From positions 1-34,546 of the forward strand of contig JAIPES010000018.1 in assembly GCA_021737045.1 (NCBI GenBank): DNA of 34,546 bases. The letters are read 5' to 3'. The notes beneath the pieces were generated by a model. It searched no databases and was not told where the DNA came from. It was given only the letters and a program-made list of their open reading frames with translations. A program made the translations under genes and the position numbers. Numbering within the stretch: the stretch's first letter is position 1; every line of letters begins with the position of its first letter. Source of the stretch: Desulfobacteraceae bacterium (GTDB lineage: Bacteria > Desulfobacterota > Desulfobacteria > Desulfobacterales > Desulfosalsimonadaceae). This document shows positions 1-7,888 of this stretch, piece by piece.

Positions 1-53
1 CCATACACGCTAGGATTTTGAGCATTAACCCAAAATCAACCCTGCTTTTCCGA

Positions 54-2234
54 TTATCCCATCAATAATCCGCCGCCCTGATAAACAACAAACGAAGCCA
101 TCCATGCCACCGCCGTGGTGTAAGCCACACTCAAAAACGCCCACCGGACCGAACCGGTCTCCCGGGCAATGGCGGCAACAGTGGCCAGGCAGGGAATATA
201 GAGCAGGACAAAAACCATCAGGGACAATGCGGAAAGCGGGGTCATCCCCGAACTTTGCAGGGCCCGGCGCAGGGCCTCGGAATCGGTTTCGCCTTCCACA
301 GCATACAAAACCCCCAGGGTGCTGACCACGATTTCCTTGGCCACAAAACCGGTGAGAATCGCCACACTGCCGCGCCACTCAATGCCGATGGGCTCAAAAA
401 CCGGGCTCATCACCTGACCGATGCGGCCAAGGTAGGATTTTTCCGCATGTTCCACCTGTTTTTCCCGCTGGAGACGATCGATTTGCTGCTGCTGCGCCTG
501 TTTGAGGCCTTGCTTCTGCTGCGGGCCGGCATCGGCGATCTGCTCCGCATATTGTTGGTTTACCGCCTGGATCCGGGCCTGGTAGTCCACATCATAATCG
601 ATGTTTTTCGGATAGGCGGACAAAACCCAGATGATGATGGATCCCACAAGGATAATGCCGCCCATTTTTTTTAAAAACATCTTGGCCCGGTCCCACATGT
701 GAATCAGCAGGCTTTTGAGCATGGGCACCCGGTAGGGCGGCAGTTCCATAACAAACGGGGCATCGGCTCCGGTGAGCAAAAAACTCCGCAAAAGCCGGCC
801 GGTTAAAATGGCCACTGCAATGCCGGTGAGATACAGCAAAAATATTACGGTGCCGGCGTGGGCGGCAAAAAAGGTGCCGGCCAGCACGATATACACCGGC
901 AGCCGGGCCGAGCAGGACATAAAAGGGGTGATCATCACCGTTAAAATGCGGTCCTTGGGACTTTCCAGGGTCCGGGCCGCCATAATCGCCGGCACATTGC
1001 AGCCGAATCCCATGAGCATGGGGATAAACGATTTTCCGTGAAGCCCGATCAAATGCATGATCCGGTCCATTAAAAAAGCGGCCCGTGCCATGTAGCCCGT
1101 ATCCTCAAAAAGCGCGATGCAAAAAAACAGCAGCAAAATATTGGGCAGGAAGACCAGCACGCTGCCCACCCCGGCAATGACCCCGTCGAGCAGAAAACTT
1201 TTGGCAACCCCCGGCGGCAGCATTGCATCGAGTCCGCCGGAAATCATCCCGATGCCGCCTTCCAGCCATTCCATGGGATAAGCCCCGAGGGTAAAGGTGA
1301 CCTGAAACATTGCCCAGATAAAAAAAATAAAAATGGGAAAGCCCAGAAACCGGTTGGTCAGCACCATATCAATATTGCGGGAAACATCCACCCGCCGGCG
1401 GGTGGAGGATATCATCACCTCTTTGATAATCCCCGCAATAAACCCATAGCGCTCATCGGTTAATACAATTTCCGGTTCCTCGTGGAACAAATCGGTCAAC
1501 CGGGCCCGGAGCCGGCCTGCGGCTTCCATGAGTTCACGGCTGTCCTGGCCCAGAAGTTCATCCAGCCGTTGGCGGATTATGGTGTCATCTTCCAGCAGCT
1601 TGACAGCTGTCCATCTCCGGTCATAGGGGAAATCCGGGCCGGTGCGTTCTTCGATTGCAGCGCGGAGCTCTGCAATGGCCTTTTCTATATCGTTGGAGTA
1701 CCGAACTTTCCGGGTTTCCGGGATACACACGTCGGTTTGTGCGGATTCCACAACGGTCTTGACAAGCTCGTCGAGCCCCTGCCCTTTGTTGCCCACGGTA
1801 AACACCACAGGCACCCCAAGCAATTCGGAAAGTTTGGCCGCATCGATTTTATACCCCCTGGAAAGGGCCAGGTCTGCCATGTTTAAGGCAAAAATCACCT
1901 TGCAGTTCAATTCCCGCAGCTGATTGGCCAGATACAGGCTGCGCTCCAGGTTGGAGGCATCGATGATGTCGATGACCACATCCGGATTTTCATCCAGTAT
2001 GTAATTGCGTGCGACGATTTCTTCAATGGAAAAAGGGGTAAGACTGTAAGTGCCCGGCAAATCGACAATTTTTAAATGACAGCCGAATTTTTCAACATCA
2101 CCTTCCTTTTTCTCCACAGTCACCCCCGGCCAGTTGCCCACTTTCTGGCGCGTACCGGTGAGATGATTAAAAATGGTGGTTTTGCCTGAATTGGGATTCC
2201 CGGTAAGGGCGATTCGTATCTTTTTTTCAGCCAT
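54..2234 (-). CDS. feoB: Ferrous iron transporter FeoB
   Basis: Inner-membrane Fe(II) uptake protein of 726 residues, near the usual length. The N-terminal G domain shows the P-loop GNPNSGKTT (residues 12-20), the switch region around TGTRQKVGNWPGVTVE, DLPG (58-61) and NMAD (118-121). A helical GDI-like region follows, then the membrane part with two Gate domains from about residue 290 to the end. Between membrane segments at roughly 553-610 there is a Gln-rich, charged, probably coiled-coil insertion. The start overlaps the end of feoA by 8 nt, so the two are translationally coupled in a feoA-feoB operon, downstream of the Fur-FeoA gene. Identification is secure; Fe(II) specificity is inferred from the family. 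Confidence 0.97.
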   Translation of the reverse strand: MAEKKIRIALTGNPNSGKTTIFNHLTGTRQKVGNWPGVTVEKKEGDVEKFGCHLKIVDLPGTYSLTPFSIEEIVARNYILDENPDVVIDIIDASNLERSLYLANQLRELNCKVIFALNMADLALSRGYKIDAAKLSELLGVPVVFTVGNKGQGLDELVKTVVESAQTDVCIPETRKVRYSNDIEKAIAELRAAIEERTGPDFPYDRRWTAVKLLEDDTIIRQRLDELLGQDSRELMEAAGRLRARLTDLFHEEPEIVLTDERYGFIAGIIKEVMISSTRRRVDVSRNIDMVLTNRFLGFPIFIFFIWAMFQVTFTLGAYPMEWLEGGIGMISGGLDAMLPPGVAKSFLLDGVIAGVGSVLVFLPNILLLFFCIALFEDTGYMARAAFLMDRIMHLIGLHGKSFIPMLMGFGCNVPAIMAARTLESPKDRILTVMITPFMSCSARLPVYIVLAGTFFAAHAGTVIFLLYLTGIAVAILTGRLLRSFLLTGADAPFVMELPPYRVPMLKSLLIHMWDRAKMFLKKMGGIILVGSIIIWVLSAYPKNIDYDVDYQARIQAVNQQYAEQIADAGPQQKQGLKQAQQQQIDRLQREKQVEHAEKSYLGRIGQVMSPVFEPIGIEWRGSVAILTGFVAKEIVVSTLGVLYAVEGETDSEALRRALQSSGMTPLSALSLMVFVLLYIPCLATVAAIARETGSVRWAFLSVAYTTAVAWMASFVVYQGGGLLMG

Positions 2235-2466
2235 TATCCGTCTCCAGGGGTTCCACGGTAATGGCCATGGCCTCCTTTACACGCAAAGAAACATGCATCC
2301 CGCGGGTGGTCAGCTCAAGGGGATCACGCAATGGCGCATATTTTTCAATATAAAATTTTGAGTCCCGGGTCAGGCCCATCTCCAGGATCCGCCGCCGAAG
2401 CCGCATATCCCCGCCCACGGATACAATCCTTCCGGACTGCCCCTCTCTCATTTCGCTCAAACGCAT
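2227..2466 (-). CDS. feoA: FeoA, ferrous iron transport accessory protein
   Basis: Small cytoplasmic SH3-like protein of 79 residues, typical FeoA size. It carries the family pattern of an N-terminal beta strand (GQSGRIVSVGG), the RRRILEMGLT turn and a C-terminal strand ending LRVKEAMAITVEPL. FeoA proteins are thought to act on FeoB at the membrane. Its stop overlaps the feoB start by 8 nt. A GGAG lies about 11 nt before the ATG. The 86-nt spacer to the upstream Fur-FeoA gene has no obvious terminator, so the three genes may be co-transcribed. Confidence 0.93.
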   Translation of the reverse strand: MRLSEMREGQSGRIVSVGGDMRLRRRILEMGLTRDSKFYIEKYAPLRDPLELTTRGMHVSLRVKEAMAITVEPLETDNG

Positions 2467-2552
2467 GCCGGCATTTTCTCCATTCTATCTCATTGCCCGG
2501 GCCAAATCCAGTTTTGGGTCAGGGCATTGGGGTTGGTTATCAGATTCATCAA

Positions 2553-3269
2553 TTATCGGGCGGCATCTGCGCCCTGCCCGGAATTCTTTGCTGCCTCCGG
2601 CTCCACGATAATTTTGCCGGCCAGGCCCCGGCCAAGCACGTAACGCTGATTGCCCGCTGCCACCACCACCTGGCCCCGGCCGTAATTGGTAATGATTTCT
2701 ACATGGTCATCAACGCGCAGTCCCATGCTCATCAGGCGCAGCCTGGAACTGCTGCCGCCGGTCAATTCCGTGATCACAACCCGCTCTCCGGGTTTGGCCG
2801 CATACAGCGGCATCTGGTGCATCCGCTGCTGCATGCAGTCGGAACAAATGCCGTACATTTCCAGGCGATGCTGCAGAAGGTGAAATCCGTACGAATGGGC
2901 CACTTCCTGCTGCAGCGATTCTAAATGCTGATTTTCAAACTCTATGACCCGGCCGCACTTGGTACATATCATGTGGTCGTGATGGTGGCCCAGATGCCGG
3001 TGTTCATACTGTGCTTCTCCGTTTTGAAACCGGTTTTTCTGGGCAAATCCGAACCGGCACATCAACTCCAGGGTTTCGGTGACAAAATTTTCGGAAAACT
3101 GATCTCCGTATTGCGCCTGCAGCTTTTGTTCAAGCATTCCGGCGGTCACGTGGCCTTCGATCTGCAAAAACGCATCAAGAATCTGCAGGCGTTTATCAAG
3201 ATAATCAATCTGCTCCTGGCGGAACAATTTTTCAAACTGCTGTCGCTCGTACTTGTGAACATGTGCCAT
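2553..3269 (-). CDS. Fur-family repressor fused to a C-terminal FeoA/SH3 domain
   Basis: Protein of 238 residues, longer than ordinary Fur (about 140-150). Residues ~1-150 are Fur: a winged helix (LQILDAFLQIEGHVTAGMLE), the metal-binding HLGHHHDHMIC segment, and CTKC and CSDC pairs forming the structural zinc site. Residues ~155-230 are FeoA-like (PGERVVITELTGGSSSRLRL, MSMGLRVDDHVEII, then YVLGRGLAGKIIVEP). DtxR-family iron regulators also carry a C-terminal FeoA-type SH3 domain, so this fusion gives Fur a DtxR-like architecture. It sits directly before feoAB, which suggests iron-responsive control of that operon and of itself. The domain calls are clear from sequence. Metal specificity and the role of the FeoA part are inferred. 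Confidence 0.9.
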   Translation of the reverse strand: MAHVHKYERQQFEKLFRQEQIDYLDKRLQILDAFLQIEGHVTAGMLEQKLQAQYGDQFSENFVTETLELMCRFGFAQKNRFQNGEAQYEHRHLGHHHDHMICTKCGRVIEFENQHLESLQQEVAHSYGFHLLQHRLEMYGICSDCMQQRMHQMPLYAAKPGERVVITELTGGSSSRLRLMSMGLRVDDHVEIITNYGRGQVVVAAGNQRYVLGRGLAGKIIVEPEAAKNSGQGADAAR

Positions 3270-3327
3270 CGGGGGGTCCCTGCCAATATGTTTTCGTTGA
3301 AACCAACGCCGAATTCAAAAACTTTCC

Positions 3328-3355
3328 ATTAATACAATTAAGTCGACATTGTCAA
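3328..3355 (-). promoter_or_regulatory. Candidate sigma70 promoter for the fur-feoA/feoAB operon
   Basis: On the minus strand a perfect TTGACA (3350-3355) is followed after 16 nt by ATTAAT (3328-3333), about 60 nt before the Fur-FeoA start. An ACAAT/ATTGT inverted pair spans the spacer and could be an operator for the regulator, but no standard Fur box is recognisable. Pattern match only. The rest of the 3270-3563 spacer holds the moaA leader. Confidence 0.45.
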
Positions 3356-3563
3356 TACTGCCAAACATTTTTCATTGGTACAATAATAAGTTCCCTGATC
3401 CCAAAGTAAAGACGGATTTTTCATGGACCTGCCTGAAGAATATGGTATAGTTGTCTGCCAGAAAGACGCTCCGGTGCAAATACAATCAAACAGGCCCGGT
3501 TCCGGAAAAGTTTTTCCGGCCCGGCAGGCCGGACTCAATTTTACCCATACGATAAATTGACTT

Positions 3564-4565
3564 ATGCACAACTCATTGCCCAAACACACCCTGGTCGATT
3601 CTTATCAACGCCATATCAACTATCTGCGGATTTCCATCACGGACCGATGCAACCTGCGCTGCTGTTACTGCGCCCCGGGATGGCCCATTGAAAAGATGCC
3701 CCATGAATCCATTCTGCGCTACGAGGAGATCCTCCGCGTGGTCCGGGTCGGGGTCAGCCTCGGCATTGTCAAGGCACGCGTTACGGGCGGCGAGCCTTTC
3801 GTACGCAAGGGCTGCTGCGATTTTCTCGAAGAACTGACCCGAATGCCGGGTTTGTCCGACATTTCCGTGACGACCAACGGAGTGATGTTAAAGCGGCATT
3901 TGCCCAGGCTCCGGGAAATGGGCATCCGGCGGCTCAACATCAGTTTGGACACCCTGCAGCCGGAAAAATACAAGCAGATCACCGGCGTGCATGCTTTTTC
4001 GCGGGTGTGGGACAGCATTGAAACCGCCCTGGAAATGGGTTTCTCCCCGGTAAAAATCAACGCGGTGGCCATAAACGGGGTCAACGACGATGAACTCACC
4101 GAGCTTGCCCGGCTGACGTATGCATACCCCGTGCATGTGCGCTTCATTGAGCAGATGCCTTTCGGGGAGGCTTCATTTTCCGACCATGCCCCTCTGCTGG
4201 CACCCGAAATCCACAACCGCCTCCAGAGTGTTGCACCGCTGGAACCGGTAAACCGGCAGCAAAATGACGGACCGGCCAGGCGGTACCGGTTTGCCGGGGC
4301 ATTGGGTGAAATCGGCCTGATCACAGCCGTGAGCCGGCATTTCTGCCGGGAATGCAACCGGCTGCGCCTTACAGCCGACGGCCGTCTGCGCGCCTGCCTG
4401 CTTTCCGACCAAACCACGGATATCAAAACCGCCCTGCGAAACAAGGCTTCCGACAAAACCCTGGCCGGCATTTTTCTCGCAGCCGTGGCCAGCAAGCCCG
4501 AGCAGCACAATCTTCAGTCCCGGCAAGCCACCGGTCTCAGCCGCATGAACACCATCGGCGGATAA
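3564..4565 (+). CDS. moaA: GTP 3',8-cyclase MoaA (molybdenum cofactor biosynthesis)
   Basis: Radical-SAM enzyme of 333 residues that, with MoaC, converts GTP to cyclic pyranopterin monophosphate in the first step of molybdopterin synthesis. The SAM cluster motif CNLRCCYC (C29, C33, C36) is present, then TGGEPFVRKG and the second 4Fe-4S site, C261/C264 in CRECNRLRLTADGRLRACL plus C278. The protein ends in the conserved C-terminal GG. It is a lone mo gene here, divergent from the iron operon, with TetR and efflux genes downstream. The ~200-nt leader holds a near-palindrome at 3502-3519 (CCGGAAAA/TTTTCCGG), but I could not match it to the Moco riboswitch. Confidence 0.95.
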   Translation: MHNSLPKHTLVDSYQRHINYLRISITDRCNLRCCYCAPGWPIEKMPHESILRYEEILRVVRVGVSLGIVKARVTGGEPFVRKGCCDFLEELTRMPGLSDISVTTNGVMLKRHLPRLREMGIRRLNISLDTLQPEKYKQITGVHAFSRVWDSIETALEMGFSPVKINAVAINGVNDDELTELARLTYAYPVHVRFIEQMPFGEASFSDHAPLLAPEIHNRLQSVAPLEPVNRQQNDGPARRYRFAGALGEIGLITAVSRHFCRECNRLRLTADGRLRACLLSDQTTDIKTALRNKASDKTLAGIFLAAVASKPEQHNLQSRQATGLSRMNTIGG

Positions 4566-4628
4566 TTCCGGTTCCGGGTTTTTCAGGCCGAAAAAAACTG
4601 ATTGACAACTCACTCAGTTTCTGAAACA

Positions 4629-4645
4629 AAACAGACGTTCTGTTT
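4629..4645. promoter_or_regulatory. Perfect palindrome, likely TetR operator
   Basis: AAACAGA-CGT-TCTGTTT is a perfect 7-bp inverted repeat with a 3-nt centre. It lies 21 bp after a TTGACA hexamer (4602-4607) and 48 bp before the preferred TetR start. A second short palindrome GTTTC-T-GAAAC is at 4617-4627. Position and symmetry fit autoregulation by the TetR protein encoded just downstream, which would also control the efflux genes. Binding is inferred. Confidence 0.5.
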
Positions 4646-4693
4646 GTGCAACATCAACACCCCCAATCCAAAGCGAAGCAAAAAGGGCGACAC

Positions 4694-5287
4694 GTGGGCC
4701 GCAAACAAGCCATTATCCAATCCGCCACCCGGCTTTTTGCCCAAAAGGGCTTTGCCGAGACCTCCACGGCCGAGATCGCAGAAGACGCCGGCGTGGCCCA
4801 TGGCACCCTGTTTTATCATTTTAAAAACAAGCGGGGCATCATCCATGAAATTTTTTCCATGGCCGGGGAAGCGTACCTGCAAAATCTGAAAAACGTGATT
4901 GCCCGAAAAACCACAGGAATCACCAGAATCGAGGCCATCATCCGGTTTAACGAAAACTTCAGCCGGGATCACATCCAGCAGATCCGGATTTTTCAACGAT
5001 TTTTTCCCGACCCGGTGGAGGTATCAGACCCGGAAACAAGGCTGATTGCATCCCTTCAGCAGCAGGTCATCGGCCTGATTGAAAAAAGTCTGGAAACCGG
5101 ACTGGCCGACGGAAGCATTGCCTGTAAAAATATCAATGAAACCGCCTCGGTAATTCACAGCCTGATTTTCGGCATCACGCATATGAATCTGACAAAAGCC
5201 ATCAATACCCCGCAGCTGACCGAAGGGGCCATTGCTTTTTGCCGCCGGGCGCTTGCGCCCGGCGGACAAGACTGCCAAACGATTTAA
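4694..5287 (+). CDS. TetR/AcrR-family transcriptional repressor
   Basis: Typical TetR regulator of 197 residues from this start. The N-terminal helix-turn-helix reads SATRLFAQKGFAETSTAEIA and AGVAHGTLFYHFKNKRGI, followed by an all-helical ligand domain of the AcrR type. GTG at 4694 is preferred because AAGGG lies 6 nt upstream. An earlier in-frame GTG at 4646 would give 213 residues but has no ribosome site and directly abuts the palindromic operator. The TolC gene begins about 40 nt downstream on the same strand, so the regulator probably controls the efflux operon. Its ligand cannot be read from sequence. The last codons contain a strong GC hairpin (5242-5265). Confidence 0.9.
   Translation: MGRKQAIIQSATRLFAQKGFAETSTAEIAEDAGVAHGTLFYHFKNKRGIIHEIFSMAGEAYLQNLKNVIARKTTGITRIEAIIRFNENFSRDHIQQIRIFQRFFPDPVEVSDPETRLIASLQQQVIGLIEKSLETGLADGSIACKNINETASVIHSLIFGITHMNLTKAINTPQLTEGAIAFCRRALAPGGQDCQTI
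5242..5265. repeat. GC-rich perfect hairpin inside the TetR 3' end
   Basis: Eleven-base arms CCGCCGGGCGC and GCGCCCGGCGG are separated by TT. It lies inside the coding region, ~20 nt before the TetR stop. There is no T-tract after it on either strand, so it is not a standard intrinsic terminator. It may damp transcription or stabilise mRNA between the regulator and the pump genes. Confidence 0.5.
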
Positions 5288-5344
5288 AATCACTTTAAAA
5301 CAGGTAACAAATAGAACAAGGACAACGACATGCAGGGGCAATCC

Positions 5345-6715
5345 ATGAAAAAAACCGGCCTTATTTTCACGGTGGCAGCTGTGATGCTCATGCTGACTTG
5401 CGGCATGGCAAAAGCCAGGCAGACCGTTTCGGCTGCCCCCGGGCAGACCCAGGGCTTAACCCTTGAGCAGGCTTTTCAAACCGCATTAAAGGAAAATGAA
5501 CAGGTGGGCATTTCCCGCCAGGACCTGGTCAACGCCAGAACCGATATCACCTCGGCCACTTCCAATCTCTATCCTCAGCTCAGCCTGCGCGGAGCCCACA
5601 ACCGGCAAAAAGATTCGGATCTGGGCGGTTCATCGGCGGGTGGCGGTTTTTCCTCGCTGTCATCTCCGGACAACTATAACACCCTGACCCTGCAGCTCGA
5701 TCAGCACATCTACCAGTGGGGCAAAGTCTGGTCCGCCAGGAAAATTGCACAACATTATTATGAGAGCTCCAGGTACCGCCATTTAAGGCGGGTGCAGGAA
5801 ATTTTATACCAGGTCAGCGTCCAGTATTACGAGACGCTGCTGGGGCGAAGGGCCGTTGAAATCGCCGAAAATGCATTAAAAAGGGCTGTTCAGCAGCTGG
5901 ACCGGGCCGAAGCCCAGTTCCGGGTAGGCATATTGACCCAAACCGATGTGCTGCGCGCCGAAGTCCAGGTGGCCCAAAGCCGCGAGCAGCTGGAGCGTGC
6001 CAAAAATCAGTATGACATTGCCCTGGAACGCCTGGCCCTGGAAATGGGGATCGACTCCATTGCCGGACCGATCCGGGAGCCTTCTGAACGATCATTTGGG
6101 TCGGCGCCGATTTCAGAATTGTTTTCCAGGGCCCTGGCCAACCGCCCGGATTTTGATCAGGCCGCCAGGGAACTTGAGGCTGCGGATCAACGGGTGGATT
6201 ATGAAAAGGCCGACTATTTCCCGAACCTTAGCCTGAATGCCCAGTATATCCGCACAGATGAAGAGTCCCTGTTTTACGGAGAACATGATGACTGGAACGC
6301 CAGCCTGGTGCTTTCCTACCCCTTGTTTACAGGCTGGCAGACCACCGCCGAGGTCGACCGCGCCCGCTCGGAGAAAAGCCAGGCACAATACAGTCTCAGC
6401 AGACTGCGCAAAGAGATCCGAAACCAGGTGCGCAGTGTTTATCTCGACATTAAAACCCAGCAGAAAGTCATTGATCAGCTCGAACAGCAGGTGCGCTCTG
6501 CAACGCGCAATTATCAGCAGGTCTCTGCCCAGTTCGAAGAAGGGCTGGTGACAGCTGTGGACCAGGTGGATGCGTTTACCGCGTTAAATGAAGCGGAAAA
6601 CCGTCTGGCCCAGGCCTATTACACCTATCAGCTGGATCTGATCCGGCTGGATCTGGCAACCGGAACATTTCAAAGCGATCTGCTGGAAAAGGAGATTCTC
6701 AATGAAAACGGATAG
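5345..6715 (+). CDS. TolC-family outer-membrane efflux protein
   Basis: Outer-membrane channel subunit of 456 residues, normal for the family. The N-terminus MKKTGLIFTVAAVMLMLTCG is a signal peptide with likely cleavage after AKA. Two OEP repeats follow, each rich in long heptad helices (ALKENEQVGISRQDLVNART; DLRAE-type VLRAEVQVAQSREQLE) and the motif NRPDFDQAARELEAADQ. ATG at 5345 has AGGGG six nt upstream and gives a clean signal peptide. ATG at 5330 (461 residues) also has an AAGGA site and cannot be excluded. The gene overlaps the following adaptor by 14 nt and belongs to a TolC-MFP-RND operon. Confidence 0.95.
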   Translation: MKKTGLIFTVAAVMLMLTCGMAKARQTVSAAPGQTQGLTLEQAFQTALKENEQVGISRQDLVNARTDITSATSNLYPQLSLRGAHNRQKDSDLGGSSAGGGFSSLSSPDNYNTLTLQLDQHIYQWGKVWSARKIAQHYYESSRYRHLRRVQEILYQVSVQYYETLLGRRAVEIAENALKRAVQQLDRAEAQFRVGILTQTDVLRAEVQVAQSREQLERAKNQYDIALERLALEMGIDSIAGPIREPSERSFGSAPISELFSRALANRPDFDQAARELEAADQRVDYEKADYFPNLSLNAQYIRTDEESLFYGEHDDWNASLVLSYPLFTGWQTTAEVDRARSEKSQAQYSLSRLRKEIRNQVRSVYLDIKTQQKVIDQLEQQVRSATRNYQQVSAQFEEGLVTAVDQVDAFTALNEAENRLAQAYYTYQLDLIRLDLATGTFQSDLLEKEILNENG

Positions 6716-7820
6716 AGCAGACAGGAGTCGGGCCCGTGGCAGGGCTTCGGGACTTGCGGCCCTGATCCTGGCACTGCTGCTGGTCTGGGGCTGCGGCGCC
6801 GATGACAGCGAAAAGGACGGGCAGCAGGGCCCGGACTCCGGGTCATGCGTGAAAGTGGACCGGGCCAGGGTCAAAACAGCCGATCTTGAAGAAATCATCG
6901 GCGGCATCGGCAGCATCGAGGCCTTTCAGAGCGTGCAGGTATACCCGGAAGTCAGCGGTATCATCGAAACCGTGGAGTTTGAAGAAGGCGCGCGGGTGGA
7001 AAAGGGACAACTGCTTTTTACCATTGATGACGCCAAGATCCGCGCCGAACTCAATGCCCGGCAGGCCGCCCTGGAAGAGACCCGGGCCAACCTGGAAAAC
7101 GCCCGCTTGGTGTTCCAGCGCCGCCAGCGCCTCTATAAACAGAAGCTGGGCACCGAGGAAGCCCGCGATGAGGCGCGCACCCGGTATCAGGCCCTGAGCG
7201 CCCAGGTCAAACGCATTCAGGCGGAAATCGAAAACATCCGGGAAACACTGAAAGACACCAGAATCCGTGCGCCGTTTGACGGGTTTGCCGGCGCCCATCA
7301 CGTGGATGCCGGACAGCTTGTCGACACCGAGACCCAACTGACCTCGGTTGTCCAGGCCGACCGTTTAAAAATCCGATTCACCGTGCCGGAGCGCCACATG
7401 GGAAGGGTTCGCGTTGGTCAGCAAATCCGCATCAGCGTACCGGCTTATCCCGAGGAAAAATTTCCCGGCACTATTTACTTCATCGACCCGCAACTCGACC
7501 CCGGCACCCGGAGCTTAAGAATCCAGGCGCAAGCCGACAACCCTGAAGACCTGCTGCGGCCGGGCGGATTTGCGTCCGTGGAACTCATCGCCGGGACCCG
7601 GGAAGGGGTGCTTACCATCCCGGAAGAAGCGCTGATCCCCACGCGGTCGGGCTATATGGTCTTTATCATCGAAAACGGCCGCGCCAGGGGCCGGGAAGTG
7701 AAAATCGGCCTTCGCAGGCCCGGCATTGTTGAGATCACAAGCGGACTGGAAGAAGGCGAAACCATTGTCCGGGCCGGCCATATCTCCTTGTATGAGGGTG
7801 CTCAAGTCTGCCCCGAATAA
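6702..7820 (+). CDS. RND efflux periplasmic adaptor (membrane fusion protein)
   Basis: HlyD/AcrA-type adaptor of 372 residues bridging the RND pump and TolC. The N-terminus is hydrophobic and ends LLLVWGC, a probable though imperfect lipobox (Trp at -2), so it is likely a lipoprotein. In order: lipoyl/barrel-sandwich half (VQVYPEVSGIIETVEFEEG), a coiled-coil hairpin (~residues 100-180), the second lipoyl half (IRAPFDGFAGAHHVDAGQLV), a beta-barrel (RLKIRFTVPERHMGRVRVGQ) and a membrane-proximal domain. AAGGAG lies 7 nt before the ATG. It overlaps the TolC gene by 14 nt and lies 68 nt before the pump gene. Confidence 0.95.
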   Translation: MKTDRADRSRARGRASGLAALILALLLVWGCGADDSEKDGQQGPDSGSCVKVDRARVKTADLEEIIGGIGSIEAFQSVQVYPEVSGIIETVEFEEGARVEKGQLLFTIDDAKIRAELNARQAALEETRANLENARLVFQRRQRLYKQKLGTEEARDEARTRYQALSAQVKRIQAEIENIRETLKDTRIRAPFDGFAGAHHVDAGQLVDTETQLTSVVQADRLKIRFTVPERHMGRVRVGQQIRISVPAYPEEKFPGTIYFIDPQLDPGTRSLRIQAQADNPEDLLRPGGFASVELIAGTREGVLTIPEEALIPTRSGYMVFIIENGRARGREVKIGLRRPGIVEITSGLEEGETIVRAGHISLYEGAQVCPE

Positions 7821-7888
7821 AACCGAAATGTTTTGATTTAATTTTGTCCGTGTTTGACCGGACAGGAATATAAGGTGTTTGATCGATT

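Noticed and set aside
1-25. Possible start of another gene downstream of feoB on the minus strand (ATG at 25, MLKILACM...)
   Set aside because: Only eight codons lie in the window and no family can be recognised.
2536-2556. GATAAT-rich stretch between Fur-FeoA and feoA as a Fur box
   Set aside because: It contains GATAAT and GATAA but does not align to the 19-bp consensus as an inverted repeat.
3356-3563. Moco riboswitch in the moaA leader
   Set aside because: The leader has GC hairpins but I could not match the conserved motif; a covariance search would decide.
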